DNA from: Yersinia intermedia
GTDB lineage: Bacteria; Pseudomonadota; Gammaproteobacteria; Enterobacterales; Enterobacteriaceae
Reading direction: 5' to 3'
Length of the DNA: 64,000 nucleotides
NCBI RefSeq assembly: GCF_900635455.1
Contig: NZ_LR134116.1
Location: forward strand, 124,001-188,000
In this document: positions 1-7,991 of the stretch, piece by piece
Layout: each line of letters opens with the position of its first letter
Position numbering within the stretch: the stretch's first letter is position 1
Program-made: the position numbers and the translations under genes
The notes under the pieces: model-generated
The model's database searches: none
What the model was told of the DNA's origin: nothing
Seen by the model: the letters and a program-made list of their open reading frames with translations, nothing else

Positions 1-386
1 CAAACAATATGATTGATTGCTTGGCGGGGAATAACTTATTTGGTTCTTCTGCTTATTTGCCCGGTGATCGTGGCAGTTTAACTTTAGGTGGAAGATTATT
101 TGATAAAAAGCTGGATCTCGGCACCATTATTCGCTATAACAAAGGACATCAAGACGCATCGGTTGTTAATAGCTACGGCCACGCTAATACCGCTTATGTT
201 GCGGATTGGCCGAAATATACCTTATTTGATCTTTATGCTAGTTATAAGGTAACTAATAATTTAACTTTGCGTAGTACAATAGAAAATATAACTAATCGCG
301 CTTATATAGTCAGTTATGGTGATTCACTTTCTTTTGCGCCAAATCGTGGTCGAACTATTCAGGGCGGTTTTGAATATAAATTTTAG
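1..386 (+). CDS. hasR: HasR haem/haemophore outer-membrane receptor, 3' end only
   Basis: This is the C-terminal part of a TonB-dependent receptor; the reading frame is open to the left edge of the window. The visible 126 or so residues have the alternating pattern of outer-membrane beta strands, and the protein ends in a terminal Phe (YKF), the usual last residue of barrel proteins. The segment LTLRSTIENITNRAYIVSYG matches the penultimate strand of TonB-dependent siderophore/haem receptors. The HasR name rests mainly on context: three hasA genes, hasD, hasE and hasB follow on the same strand, giving the has order known from Serratia and Y. pestis. HasR would take haem from HasA and import it. 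The Fur-controlled promoter would be upstream of the window. Confidence 0.85.
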   Translation, partial: NNMIDCLAGNNLFGSSAYLPGDRGSLTLGGRLFDKKLDLGTIIRYNKGHQDASVVNSYGHANTAYVADWPKYTLFDLYASYKVTNNLTLRSTIENITNRAYIVSYGDSLSFAPNRGRTIQGGFEYKF

Positions 387-527
387 TTATCAATGTTAAA
401 TATGAAACCTTAAATAAACATACTAAATATGAATTTAAAATCTTCAGATGGAATAATAACTTCGTCTGTAGTCACACTGACTCAGTGATGAGTCATATAA
501 TGGTTGTTAACAATAAGGAAATTTATC

Positions 528-1136
528 ATGACAGTAACCATAAAATATCAAAGCCAATTCAGTAACGACACTCTAACCTCTTATACTCAGCAGTGGGCTA
601 CCACTCATGGTGATATAAAAGACACGCAGGCACCAGGCTATGCCAAGGACGTTGGCCAATTTTCTGGCGGGGGGTGGTTTAGTGGTACCCAATATTCAAT
701 TGGCAGCTCTCATAGTGGTGCTAGTACTGCAATGATCGTAGAGGGTGATTTGAACTATAATATTGCCCACCATACCTTCTACGGGAAAATGGCAAACTTG
801 GAGTTGGGTGAATACTTGAAAGATAACTCAGATATCACTGCTAAAGAGCTTGACCAAGTGCAAGTGAAATTGAGTGGCATAGATCTGACCGGTGAATTTG
901 ACCCTACCAAAACAATAGTAGAAAACCATCAAGGGGATATGCATAAAGCCACTTACGGTTTGATGAGAGGCAATGCAGAACCATTGTTGGAAATCCTCTC
1001 CGCTAAGGGTATTGATGTGAATACCCCACTGAAGGATATGCCAATCGCCAGCCAATTTGACGTTATGGCGTCAGATGCACCAATGATTGATACCGTTGGT
1101 GTGATTGAAAGCAGCGATATGTTGTTAGCCGCTTAA
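528..1136 (+). CDS. hasA: HasA haemophore, paralogue 1 (ligands present)
   Basis: Secreted haem-binding protein, 202 residues, exported without a cleaved signal by HasDE. The ATG at 528 is chosen because AAGGAA lies 7 bases upstream and MTVTIKYQ matches HasA N termini; the frame opens earlier at 504 without that support. The haem-binding Tyr is present (GDLNY, Y77, equal to Tyr75 of the family) and so is its histidine partner (H81/H82 in HHTFYG). The distal loop has no histidine at the Serratia His32 position, as in Y. pestis HasA, which holds haem through Tyr alone. The segment ENHQGDMHK and the C-terminal secretion signal ending MLLAA are close to Y. pestis HasA. It is the only one of the three paralogues here with both haem-pocket residues. 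Confidence 0.9.
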   Translation: MTVTIKYQSQFSNDTLTSYTQQWATTHGDIKDTQAPGYAKDVGQFSGGGWFSGTQYSIGSSHSGASTAMIVEGDLNYNIAHHTFYGKMANLELGEYLKDNSDITAKELDQVQVKLSGIDLTGEFDPTKTIVENHQGDMHKATYGLMRGNAEPLLEILSAKGIDVNTPLKDMPIASQFDVMASDAPMIDTVGVIESSDMLLAA

Positions 1137-1222
1137 TAAATAGAATCACTGGGAAAGGATTTTCTGGTTGATTCTCGCTGCTGTGTAATATTGTCAGTCT
1201 ATTTTTAACAAGTGTAATTGCG

Positions 1223-1271
1223 CCACCGCCGTACTCTGGTATATCTGGCTTTTTCTTGGCTGCGGCGGTGG
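1223..1271 (+). other. Stem-loop after hasA1
   Basis: CCACCGCCG at 1223-1231 pairs with CGGCGGTGG at 1263-1271 around a 31-base loop. There is no T run, so it is more likely an mRNA-stabilising or attenuating structure than a full terminator. A related structure follows hasA3. In type I secretion operons such structures commonly keep the substrate transcript more abundant than the transporter transcript; that role is inferred here. Confidence 0.5.
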
Positions 1272-1386
1272 TTCATATTGATATTTAAACTATTATATAA
1301 CTATTATATTCAGATAAGTTTATTGGTCTGTTTGTAGAACAATATAATTTAATAATGAATATATTGTTAATTAAAAGGATTTTAAT

Positions 1387-2070
1387 ATGACAGTGATTAT
1401 CAAGTATCATGAAGAATTTAAAAATGAAACTATTTCTTCTTATACCTACTGGTGGGCCAATGATTTTGGTGATATAGCCGATATAGCCCAGGAATCGAGA
1501 GACGCAGGATATGGTATTTACTCGGCTGGCCCAAATCCACCCACCGTTGGTTTAAAAATTGCGATTCAAAATAACTCTCCTCAAAGTAAAGCCGCAATAG
1601 TGATGGAGTCTAAGGGAGTGCATGCGGCGATGGTTATGGAGGCTAACGGAGTTAATTTATCCGAAATATCCCCCATCATTCCCGGTGACAAAGAAAGTCT
1701 GCAATTTGGTGCGCATTTAATCCCTATTCCTGATATTAACCTGGAGGATCCGCAGTTTCATCAACTTCAACTCCAGCAAGTACAATTGGAATTCAGCGGG
1801 TTAGATATTTCAGATGATATGGATATCTCTTTTTTAGAAGCTCATTATGCAATGCTCATAGATAATAACTATCCAAGTGATATGAATCTTGGTGTATATG
1901 GCCTACTGAGAGGGGATAATTCTGCCATACTGAAAATCCTCACATCAAAAGGCATTGATGTAAACACGCCGCTCAAAGACTTGGCGGTTGCCAGTCAGTT
2001 TGACGTTATTATTGAAGCGCCAGTTATTGACACTGTGGCTGATAGTAGTGAACTATTATTAGCCGTTTAA
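1387..2070 (+). CDS. HasA-like protein, paralogue 2 (haem ligands missing)
   Basis: A 227-residue HasA-family protein with an AAGGA ribosome site 7 bases before ATG 1387. The N terminus (MTVIIKYHEEF), the block LLRGDN...ILKILTSKGIDVNTPLKD and the C-terminal ELLLAV secretion signal are well conserved. The stretch that should carry the haem-binding Tyr and His is replaced: an 11-residue tandem duplication (AAIVMESKGVH then AAMVMEANGVN, bases 1591-1623 and 1624-1656) is followed by VNLSEISPIIPG, with no Tyr or His in the aligned ligand positions. It is probably still secreted by HasDE, but canonical haem binding is doubtful. It could bind haem differently, bind another ligand, or be a decaying duplicate. 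The reading frame is intact. Confidence 0.8.
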   Translation: MTVIIKYHEEFKNETISSYTYWWANDFGDIADIAQESRDAGYGIYSAGPNPPTVGLKIAIQNNSPQSKAAIVMESKGVHAAMVMEANGVNLSEISPIIPGDKESLQFGAHLIPIPDINLEDPQFHQLQLQQVQLEFSGLDISDDMDISFLEAHYAMLIDNNYPSDMNLGVYGLLRGDNSAILKILTSKGIDVNTPLKDLAVASQFDVIIEAPVIDTVADSSELLLAV

Positions 2071-2195
2071 CATTTAACAATGTTAGGTTTCGTATATTAA
2101 CTTTAAAATCATTTGAGTGAATTAAATAATTTACTCGGTGGTAAAGGTGTCTCAATGATGAGATATGGTATAATTTAAAATTAATAGGTATCATT

Positions 2196-2846
2196 ATGAC
2201 AGTGACTATTAAGTACCAAGAACACTTTAAAAATGAAACTATTTCTTCCTATGCTCACCAGTGGGCTAAGGCGTATGATGACTTTGTTAATATATCCAAC
2301 ATTCATGAGAACTATACTTTTTCTGGCGCTACTGATATGAACAATAATAGAATCGCGCTAGCTGAGTTTCAAAACCCTGATGGGCCAGTCGCGCTAATTA
2401 TTAGTGGCACTCTATGGGGGGATAATGGCCTCATTGAGAGGGGGAATTATATCCAATCTTTAGCGTTTGGTAACTCGTTTATTCCTAATACAGATAATAC
2501 CTCTAATACAGGTAACACTCCAACCCCAAAGCAGCTTGATCAAGTACAGTTGAGCGTAGAGGGTTTAAACATTGACGGTGACTTTTATTATTCAGTATGT
2601 TCATTGTCTAGAGCGATGCATGCAGCGCCAGGAAAACCTTACCAAGGTGGCGAGGGTGAAGGCGTATACAATTTGTTGAGAGGTAATGCTGTCCCAATGT
2701 TGGAACTCCTCCAGGCGCAAGGTATCGATATAAACACACCACTCAAAGATATGGCACTTGCCAGTCAGTTTGACGTTATTACTGATTCGCCAATCATTGA
2801 TACTGTGGGCGTAACAGAAGGCGGCGAAGCATTATTGGCCGTGTAA
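2196..2846 (+). CDS. HasA-like protein, paralogue 3 (haem ligands missing)
   Basis: A 216-residue HasA-family protein. It shares MTVTIKYQE at the start, the block LLRGNA...LELLQAQGIDINTPLKD, and a C-terminal ALLAV secretion signal with its neighbours. It aligns without gaps to HasA1 through the ligand region (VALIISGTLWGDNGLIERGN against HasA1 residues 67-86): the haem Tyr is Gly, and the His pair is Leu-Ile. A threonine/asparagine-rich insert (NTDNTSNTGNTPTPK) lies mid-protein. The frame is intact and the end is conserved, so secretion by HasDE is likely. Function cannot be assigned beyond haemophore-like protein. It sits just upstream of hasD, after which a stem-loop follows. Confidence 0.8.
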   Translation: MTVTIKYQEHFKNETISSYAHQWAKAYDDFVNISNIHENYTFSGATDMNNNRIALAEFQNPDGPVALIISGTLWGDNGLIERGNYIQSLAFGNSFIPNTDNTSNTGNTPTPKQLDQVQLSVEGLNIDGDFYYSVCSLSRAMHAAPGKPYQGGEGEGVYNLLRGNAVPMLELLQAQGIDINTPLKDMALASQFDVITDSPIIDTVGVTEGGEALLAV

Positions 2847-2887
2847 TAAAGGCAGCTCACAAATGATTTTCTGGTTGGATAAATAAT

Positions 2888-2938
2888 ACTACCGCCATAT
2901 CTTTTGGTTTGCTTTTTCATACTTATATCGGCGGTAGT
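2888..2938 (+). other. Stem-loop between hasA3 and hasD
   Basis: ACTACCGCC at 2888-2896 pairs with GGCGGTAGT at 2930-2938, with a 33-base loop rich in T. It resembles the structure after hasA1 in stem sequence and loop length. It probably tempers read-through from hasA into hasDEB or protects the hasA transcript 3' end. Confidence 0.5.
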
Positions 2939-3069
2939 TAATATTTTTGCTTTGCTGAAAATAACTTCCTCCCGAAAAATAATTTTTCCTGATGAATATA
3001 TTACTTTAATCTAATATCAGCCGCAGAATTTTTTACGAAAAATATAAATTCTGTATGGAAATGGATGCC

Positions 3070-4863
3070 ATGGAATCAAGCAAGAACGCCAGCTCTTCGT
3101 CGGTATCGCCAACAATTCTTTCAGTACTGGCCCATCATAAAAAAAGCCTCTGGGGCATAGGGTTATTTACCGCAGTAATTAATCTGCTGATGTTGGCACC
3201 CACAATCTACATGCTACAAGTTTATGATCGTGTTCTCGCTTCAGCAAATACCATGACGCTATTAATGCTGACAATTCTGGTGTTGGGCATATTTGCCTTT
3301 ATTGGGCTATTAGAATGGATTCGCAGTGCGGTAGTTATCCGGCTGGGGACACGTATTGATATGCAGCTTAATCAGCGAGTATTTAATGCCGCTTTTGCCT
3401 CCCAACTTATGGGCCATAAAACGCCAGCGGCTCAGGCGTTAAATGATCTAACTTCTCTGCGTCAGTTTGCTACCGGTAATGCGCTGTTTGCCTTTTTTGA
3501 TGCACCGTGGTTCCCATTCTATTTGCTGGTAATTTTTCTCCTTCATCCTTGGTTGGGGGCGCTGGCAGCAGCCGGTGCTTGCATGTTGATATTTCTAGCT
3601 TGGCTCAATCATTGGATATGTAAAAAACCACTAAAAGAAGCCTCAATAACCACAGTTCAAGCAACACAGCAAGCTAATGCGAATTTGCGCAATGCTGATG
3701 CCATTCAAGCCATGGGGATGTTAAAAGCCCTACGTGAACGCTGGCTGAGGCAGCACTCACAATTTCTCTATCAGCAGAATGTTGCCAGCGATAAAAGTAG
3801 CCGCGTGACAGCCTTATCCAAATCTAGCCGTCAGGCGTTGCAGTCAACGATGTTGGGGCTAGGTGCGTTGTTGGTTATAGAGGGTGCTATTACCGCCGGG
3901 GTGATGATTGCTGGCTCTATCTTGGTTGGCCGTGTGTTAGGGCCAATTGATCAAGTAATTGCAGTTTGGAAACAATGGAGTCACACGCGGCTTGCTTACC
4001 AACGTCTGTCTGATCTATTGGCACAATACCCTCAACCCACTACCGGTATGGTTTTGCCGCCTCCGCAGGGCAAATTAAGCGTGAAACAACTGACAGTTTG
4101 CAAACCGGGAACACATATACCGGTATTGCAATCCATCAACTTTGAACTGCAACCCGGTGATGTTCTTGGTGTTTTGGGGCCGTCAGGCAGTGGCAAATCT
4201 ACTCTGGCGAAGCTGTTGGTCGCAAGTCAATCTGCATTCAGTGGTTCGGTTCGTCTGGATAGTGCAGACCTTTCTCAGTGGGATAAAAACCATTTAGGGA
4301 CATTCATCGGTTATCTACCCCAGGATATTCAGCTATTTCGCGGTTCAATTGCTGAGAATATTGCGCGTTTTGGGCCGGTTGATAATGAAAAAGTTATCGC
4401 TGCCGCACAATTAGCCGACGTACACGACTTGATTCTGCATCTGCCGCAAGGTTATGACTCTCAACTAGGGGATGAAGGCGAGGGGTTATCTGGTGGCCAG
4501 CGGCAGCGAATTGCATTAGCGCGAGCCGTATACGGTGTACCACGGCTTATCGTATTAGATGAGCCAAATGCCAGTTTAGATAAAGAAGGTGAGAAAGCCT
4601 TATTGGCAGGCATCAGCCAGTTAAAACGGCAGGGCAGCACAATTGTGATGGTTACCCATAAACCAGAACTGCTATCGGGCAGCGATTACTTATTGTTTTT
4701 GAACAATGGGCAAATGGAATTGTTTGATCGCACCCAAAGCATATTGAAAATCAAGGATAACGCGGCAGTTGAATCTGAGAGCAAACCATTTAACACACGT
4801 AATGGTTGGGGTAGCGGTGTGTCATACGGTGTTGCGCCCATTCGTACTGCATCACAAAAATGA
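3070..4863 (+). CDS. hasD: HasD type I secretion ATP-binding cassette protein
   Basis: Inner-membrane ABC exporter that powers secretion of HasA together with HasE and a TolC-type outer-membrane channel. The first 300 or so residues hold the transmembrane domain (several hydrophobic segments, for example near residues 25-80 and 145-185). The ATPase half has Walker A GPSGSGKS (bases 4177-4200), signature LSGGQRQRIALARA and Walker B LIVLDEP. The frame also has ATGs at 3055 and 3061; ATG 3070 is preferred because GGAA lies 9 bases upstream. Its stop overlaps the first possible start of hasE, indicating translational coupling. Length (597 residues) is usual for PrtD/HasD exporters. Confidence 0.9.
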   Translation: MESSKNASSSSVSPTILSVLAHHKKSLWGIGLFTAVINLLMLAPTIYMLQVYDRVLASANTMTLLMLTILVLGIFAFIGLLEWIRSAVVIRLGTRIDMQLNQRVFNAAFASQLMGHKTPAAQALNDLTSLRQFATGNALFAFFDAPWFPFYLLVIFLLHPWLGALAAAGACMLIFLAWLNHWICKKPLKEASITTVQATQQANANLRNADAIQAMGMLKALRERWLRQHSQFLYQQNVASDKSSRVTALSKSSRQALQSTMLGLGALLVIEGAITAGVMIAGSILVGRVLGPIDQVIAVWKQWSHTRLAYQRLSDLLAQYPQPTTGMVLPPPQGKLSVKQLTVCKPGTHIPVLQSINFELQPGDVLGVLGPSGSGKSTLAKLLVASQSAFSGSVRLDSADLSQWDKNHLGTFIGYLPQDIQLFRGSIAENIARFGPVDNEKVIAAAQLADVHDLILHLPQGYDSQLGDEGEGLSGGQRQRIALARAVYGVPRLIVLDEPNASLDKEGEKALLAGISQLKRQGSTIVMVTHKPELLSGSDYLLFLNNGQMELFDRTQSILKIKDNAAVESESKPFNTRNGWGSGVSYGVAPIRTASQK

Positions 4864-4886
4864 AGCCCATGGAGGGAGATAAAAAG

Positions 4887-6227
4887 ATGCTACTTGAATC
4901 AAGCCGTTTGCCAGTTACTGATGAAAGCCATCAGCAGCAAAACCGATTACGGCCCCAGATAAACAGTGGCTACTATCTAAGCCTCGGTGGGTTACTTGTT
5001 ATCGGTGGTTTTATTGGCTTTTTACTTTGGGCCGGGCTGGCGCCGCTGGATAAAGGAATTGCGGTTATGGGGCAGGTTGTAGTTGCTGAAAATCGCAAAG
5101 TTATTCAGCCCCTGCAAGGGGGGCGTATCCAACAGTTACATATTGCTGAAGGGGACGAAGTAACCGTAGGGCAATTATTAATCACCATGGATGACTCGGT
5201 GATTCGTAGCCAGCGGGATAGTCTACAAAATCAATATATAAGTGCTTTGGCGCAGGAAGCCCGTTTAACCGCCGAGCAGGACGGTGTGGACGAAATTACT
5301 TTCCCCCAAACATTATTCCTGAACCCAGCCCAACCTTTGGTTGAACGCAATATTATCTTGCAACAACAACTTTTCCATCACCGTCGCCAGGCTCAATTGA
5401 GTGAGATTGCTCGGCTATCTGCGCAAATTACTCGTCATCAAGACCGGTTGAATGGCTTGCAGGCGATGCGACGTAACAATCAGCGCCAATCTGACTTATT
5501 CCAGCGCCAGTTACAAAGTATTCAATTGCTGGCGAGAAATGGTCATGTTGCCAAAAATCAGTTACTGGATATGGAGCGTCAGGCGATTTCACTGCATGCG
5601 CGGGTGGAGCAGGATACCAGCGACATTGAAGAGGCTCATAAACTGATCGATGAAACCAAGCAGCATATTTCACAACGGCACGAACAGTATAAAAGTGAGA
5701 ATCGCGAGCAATTAGCGAAAGCGCAGCAAAATACCCAAGAGCTGAAACAGCGTTTGAACATAGCGGAATATGAGTTGGATAATACTCGGATATATGCTCC
5801 GGTCAGTGGTGCAATTATTGCTCTGGCACAGCATACGGTGGGGGGAGTGGTAAGTAGTGGGCAAACATTAATGGAGTTGGTCCCTCGTGGGCAACCGTTA
5901 TTAGTTGAAGCCCAGTTACCGGTAGAGCTAATTGATAAAGCCAAGGCTGGCTTACCCGTCGATCTCAATTTTTCTGCTTTTAATCAGAGTAATACCCCTA
6001 AGTTATACGGAACTGTATTACATGTCGGAGCTGACCGCATACAGCATCCGCAAACCTTACAGCCTTATTATCCTTTAACCGTCGCGATTGATATGTCTAA
6101 TACGGAGTTAGCCATCCGGCCCGGTATGTCTGTTGATGTATTTATTCGAACGGGAGAAAGGTCATTGCTCAATTATCTGTTTAAACCGCTAGCGGACCGC
6201 CTGCATGTAGCATTTGCCGAAGAATAA
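4887..6227 (+). CDS. hasE: HasE membrane fusion (adaptor) protein
   Basis: Periplasmic adaptor of the type I secretion system, linking HasD to TolC. An N-terminal membrane anchor (about LSLGGLLVIGGFIGFLLWAGL) is followed by the conserved lipoyl-like half motif (APLDKGIAVMGQVVV), long glutamine-rich coiled coils, the second lipoyl half and a C-terminal beta domain (RPGMSVDVFIRTGERSLLNY). An in-frame ATG at 4860 overlaps the hasD stop, but ATG 4887 has the much better ribosome site (GGAGGGAG, 8 bases upstream), giving 446 residues. Family: HlyD/PrtE/HasE. Co-oriented with hasD and hasB. Confidence 0.88.
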   Translation: MLLESSRLPVTDESHQQQNRLRPQINSGYYLSLGGLLVIGGFIGFLLWAGLAPLDKGIAVMGQVVVAENRKVIQPLQGGRIQQLHIAEGDEVTVGQLLITMDDSVIRSQRDSLQNQYISALAQEARLTAEQDGVDEITFPQTLFLNPAQPLVERNIILQQQLFHHRRQAQLSEIARLSAQITRHQDRLNGLQAMRRNNQRQSDLFQRQLQSIQLLARNGHVAKNQLLDMERQAISLHARVEQDTSDIEEAHKLIDETKQHISQRHEQYKSENREQLAKAQQNTQELKQRLNIAEYELDNTRIYAPVSGAIIALAQHTVGGVVSSGQTLMELVPRGQPLLVEAQLPVELIDKAKAGLPVDLNFSAFNQSNTPKLYGTVLHVGADRIQHPQTLQPYYPLTVAIDMSNTELAIRPGMSVDVFIRTGERSLLNYLFKPLADRLHVAFAEE

Positions 6228-6287
6228 AATTTTGGCAAGTTACTTGGAGTAACTTATTTGAAATAAAGGAATATAGTGATTTAATTC

Positions 6288-7115
6288 ATGAAGATAAGAC
6301 GGAATAACAACAGCATTCTTCTTTGGTGGGGGAGTGCTATGCTTGCCAGCAGTACCCATATGTATCTGCTCTGGTTGCTGAGTACGGAGTCTGTACTTGT
6401 TAAACATCCTGATGACGCCCCAGCGGCAGTGATGCTTACCTTGTCGGCAGAAACGCAGTTCACCCAAAACGTGGAGCAAAATCCGGTGGTGGGAATACAA
6501 CAGACTTTTAACGAGCCGGAGGTTGAACAACAGGAAGCTCAACCAGAAGACGTGAGTAATTTGCTGACAGCACCTGAACAACCTAATGCTGTACTGCTAG
6601 TTGAGAAAGAGTTGGAAATCACTGAAGAAGAACCAGTGAAAATAAAACGTCCACAACAACAAGTAATGAAACCGCGTAAACCTGTCATTGAGGAAACACC
6701 AGAAAACCGCAATAAGCCCTCTCCGCCAGCAGCCGTAGCCAGCACAACACTCTCTGGCGAGAGCCATCAAATTGCTGCCGCAGCAAATAGTGATTCCTTG
6801 CATAAACAAAAGGTTAAAATGAATTGGCGAAGCCGCTTGCAAGGGCATCTGGTGGAGTTTAAACGCTATCCACCCAGAGCCAGAAAACAGCGACAACAAG
6901 GTATCGCCACTATCCGTTTTGTGGTCAATAAAGATGGGCATGTTCTATCTGCTCAGCTTATAAAAAGCAGCGGGGCTGCTATTTTAGATCATGAAGCACT
7001 GGCACTTATTAAACGTGCTCAGCCATTACCCAAGCCACCTACTGAGTTGTTATTGCATGGGCAGATAACATTAGCTCTGCCCATTAGTTTTGATTTAAAA
7101 AATAAAAGCCAGTGA
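6288..7115 (+). CDS. hasB: HasB, TonB-like energy transducer for HasR
   Basis: A 275-residue TonB paralogue that would couple the ExbB/ExbD proton-motive complex to HasR. It has an N-terminal single membrane segment (about residues 10-30), a long Glu/Pro/Gln-rich periplasmic spacer with KPRKPVIEE-type charged stretches, and a C-terminal TonB domain (about residues 180-270: VEFKRYPPRARKQRQQGIAT, then VNKDGHVLSAQLIKSSG). HasB is dedicated to HasR in Serratia; the same role is inferred from its last position in this has cluster. The ribosome site is poor: AAAGGA lies 17 bases upstream. Confidence 0.87.
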   Translation: MKIRRNNNSILLWWGSAMLASSTHMYLLWLLSTESVLVKHPDDAPAAVMLTLSAETQFTQNVEQNPVVGIQQTFNEPEVEQQEAQPEDVSNLLTAPEQPNAVLLVEKELEITEEEPVKIKRPQQQVMKPRKPVIEETPENRNKPSPPAAVASTTLSGESHQIAAAANSDSLHKQKVKMNWRSRLQGHLVEFKRYPPRARKQRQQGIATIRFVVNKDGHVLSAQLIKSSGAAILDHEALALIKRAQPLPKPPTELLLHGQITLALPISFDLKNKSQ

Positions 7116-7160
7116 TAGTAGTTATGAGCCAGCAATCTATAGAGTGAGTTATTTGACCAA

Positions 7161-7192
7161 ACAGAGGGGGTAAATTTTACCCCTGTCTAATC
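7161..7192. terminator. Palindromic terminator candidate between hasB and hicB
   Basis: GGGGTAAA and TTTTACCCC form a compact palindrome between two convergent genes. The following T content is weak, so termination is only probable. Confidence 0.4.
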
Positions 7193-7196
7193 TTAT

Positions 7197-7523
7197 TCAG
7201 ACAGCCAACCGAGCGCACAGATAACGGTTTAGGCTAACCCCTTCTTCCGAGGCATTAATTGCCAGACGCCGGTGTTGCTCTGGCGGTAAGCGAAGAACCA
7301 ATTTCCCGCTATAGTGCTTTTCTGCCAAAGGTTGTGGCGGTGTTTCACCATTAGCCTGTATATCGCGCAGAATATCGGCAACCAACGCAGTTATCCCTGC
7401 CAGGGCTTCGACACGTTCCTTTGCAAGCCATGACAAACTGGGGAATTCTGCACATAAACCAACAAACTCATCATCTTCTGCTGACCAGGTAATTCGGTAC
7501 GTATAGTGTTCGATGTTAACCAT
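7197..7523 (-). CDS. hicB: HicB-family antitoxin
   Basis: A 108-residue antitoxin candidate. The N-terminal half is the degraded-RNase-H HicB fold (YRITWSAEDDEFVGLCAEFP) and the C-terminal half a ribbon-helix-helix/Arc-like DNA-binding segment (GKLVLRLPPEQHRRLAINAS then GVSLNRYL). ATG 7523 is preferred to an upstream one at 7556 because it gives the family start MVNIEHYTYRI. It overlaps the upstream toxin gene by 8 bases. HicB neutralises HicA and represses the operon. In many families the whole protein is described as a YlbA/HicB-type antitoxin, so the family call is firmer than the activity. Confidence 0.8.
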   Translation of the reverse strand: MVNIEHYTYRITWSAEDDEFVGLCAEFPSLSWLAKERVEALAGITALVADILRDIQANGETPPQPLAEKHYSGKLVLRLPPEQHRRLAINASEEGVSLNRYLCARLAV

Positions 7524-7773
7524 TATCCATTTCCTTGAGTTTAGCCAACGCAGCAATAACTTGTTTTACCTGATAAAACTTGGCCATTCCGCTGCTGTCC
7601 TTTTGAATGTTGATCCGAGGATCCCCTTGCCAGGGAGTACCATAAACATGATGGCTACTGGAGTAATGCCTGGGAAAGCCAAAGTAAAAATTACAGATTT
7701 TGACGAGTTCGCGGAATTTAACCCCTGCGGGGTTAGCTGTAATCTGAGCAACCCGACTGTCCATGTCTTTCAT
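7516..7773 (-). CDS. hicA: HicA-like toxin (mRNA interferase family)
   Basis: An 85-residue protein placed first in the hicAB pair. It carries the HicA hallmark SSSHHVYGTPWQ, with His residues in the dsRBD-like fold, followed by PRINIQ and a Lys-rich YQVKQVIAALAKL tail. ATG 7773 has GGAG 7 bases upstream. HicA proteins cleave mRNA when free of HicB. The N terminus (DMDSRVAQITANPAGVKFRE) is longer than in the smallest HicA toxins but is the form seen in chromosomal enterobacterial pairs. Confidence 0.78.
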   Translation of the reverse strand: MKDMDSRVAQITANPAGVKFRELVKICNFYFGFPRHYSSSHHVYGTPWQGDPRINIQKDSSGMAKFYQVKQVIAALAKLKEMDNG

Positions 7774-7814
7774 TGTGTCTCCATTTTAGTATCATTATTG
7801 GTATCAAATCAATA

Positions 7815-7937
7815 GTGGTAGGCCACATAAGTGCCGTTTTAAAACGATTACAATTGAACAAACAGTGGGCATTACGGCTTCACATGCCAAGTAAGATGAT
7901 TCAATTCATGGAAGCAGTGCGCAAAAATAAGGAATAA
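7815..7937 (+). other. Small open frame, possible gene remnant
   Basis: From GTG 7815 a 40-residue frame reads VGHISAVLKRLQLNKQW and ends TAA 7935-7937. No ribosome site and no recognised family. It is basic and could be a relic of a longer gene. I record it because the stretch between hicA and the Lpd-like gene has nothing else apart from a terminator. Confidence 0.15.
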
Positions 7938-7960
7938 AAAAGCCGGGCATAAAGCCCGGC
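7935..7960 (-). terminator. Rho-independent terminator of the Lpd-like gene
   Basis: GCCGGGC (7942-7948) and GCCCGGC (7954-7960) form a 7-bp GC stem with a 5-base loop. Read on the minus strand it is followed by TTTTTTATT, a classic terminator 32 bases beyond the stop of the upstream minus-strand gene. Confidence 0.85.
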
Positions 7961-7991
7961 ATGGGAAAACAGAGAGCATCGGCGAGTAAAA

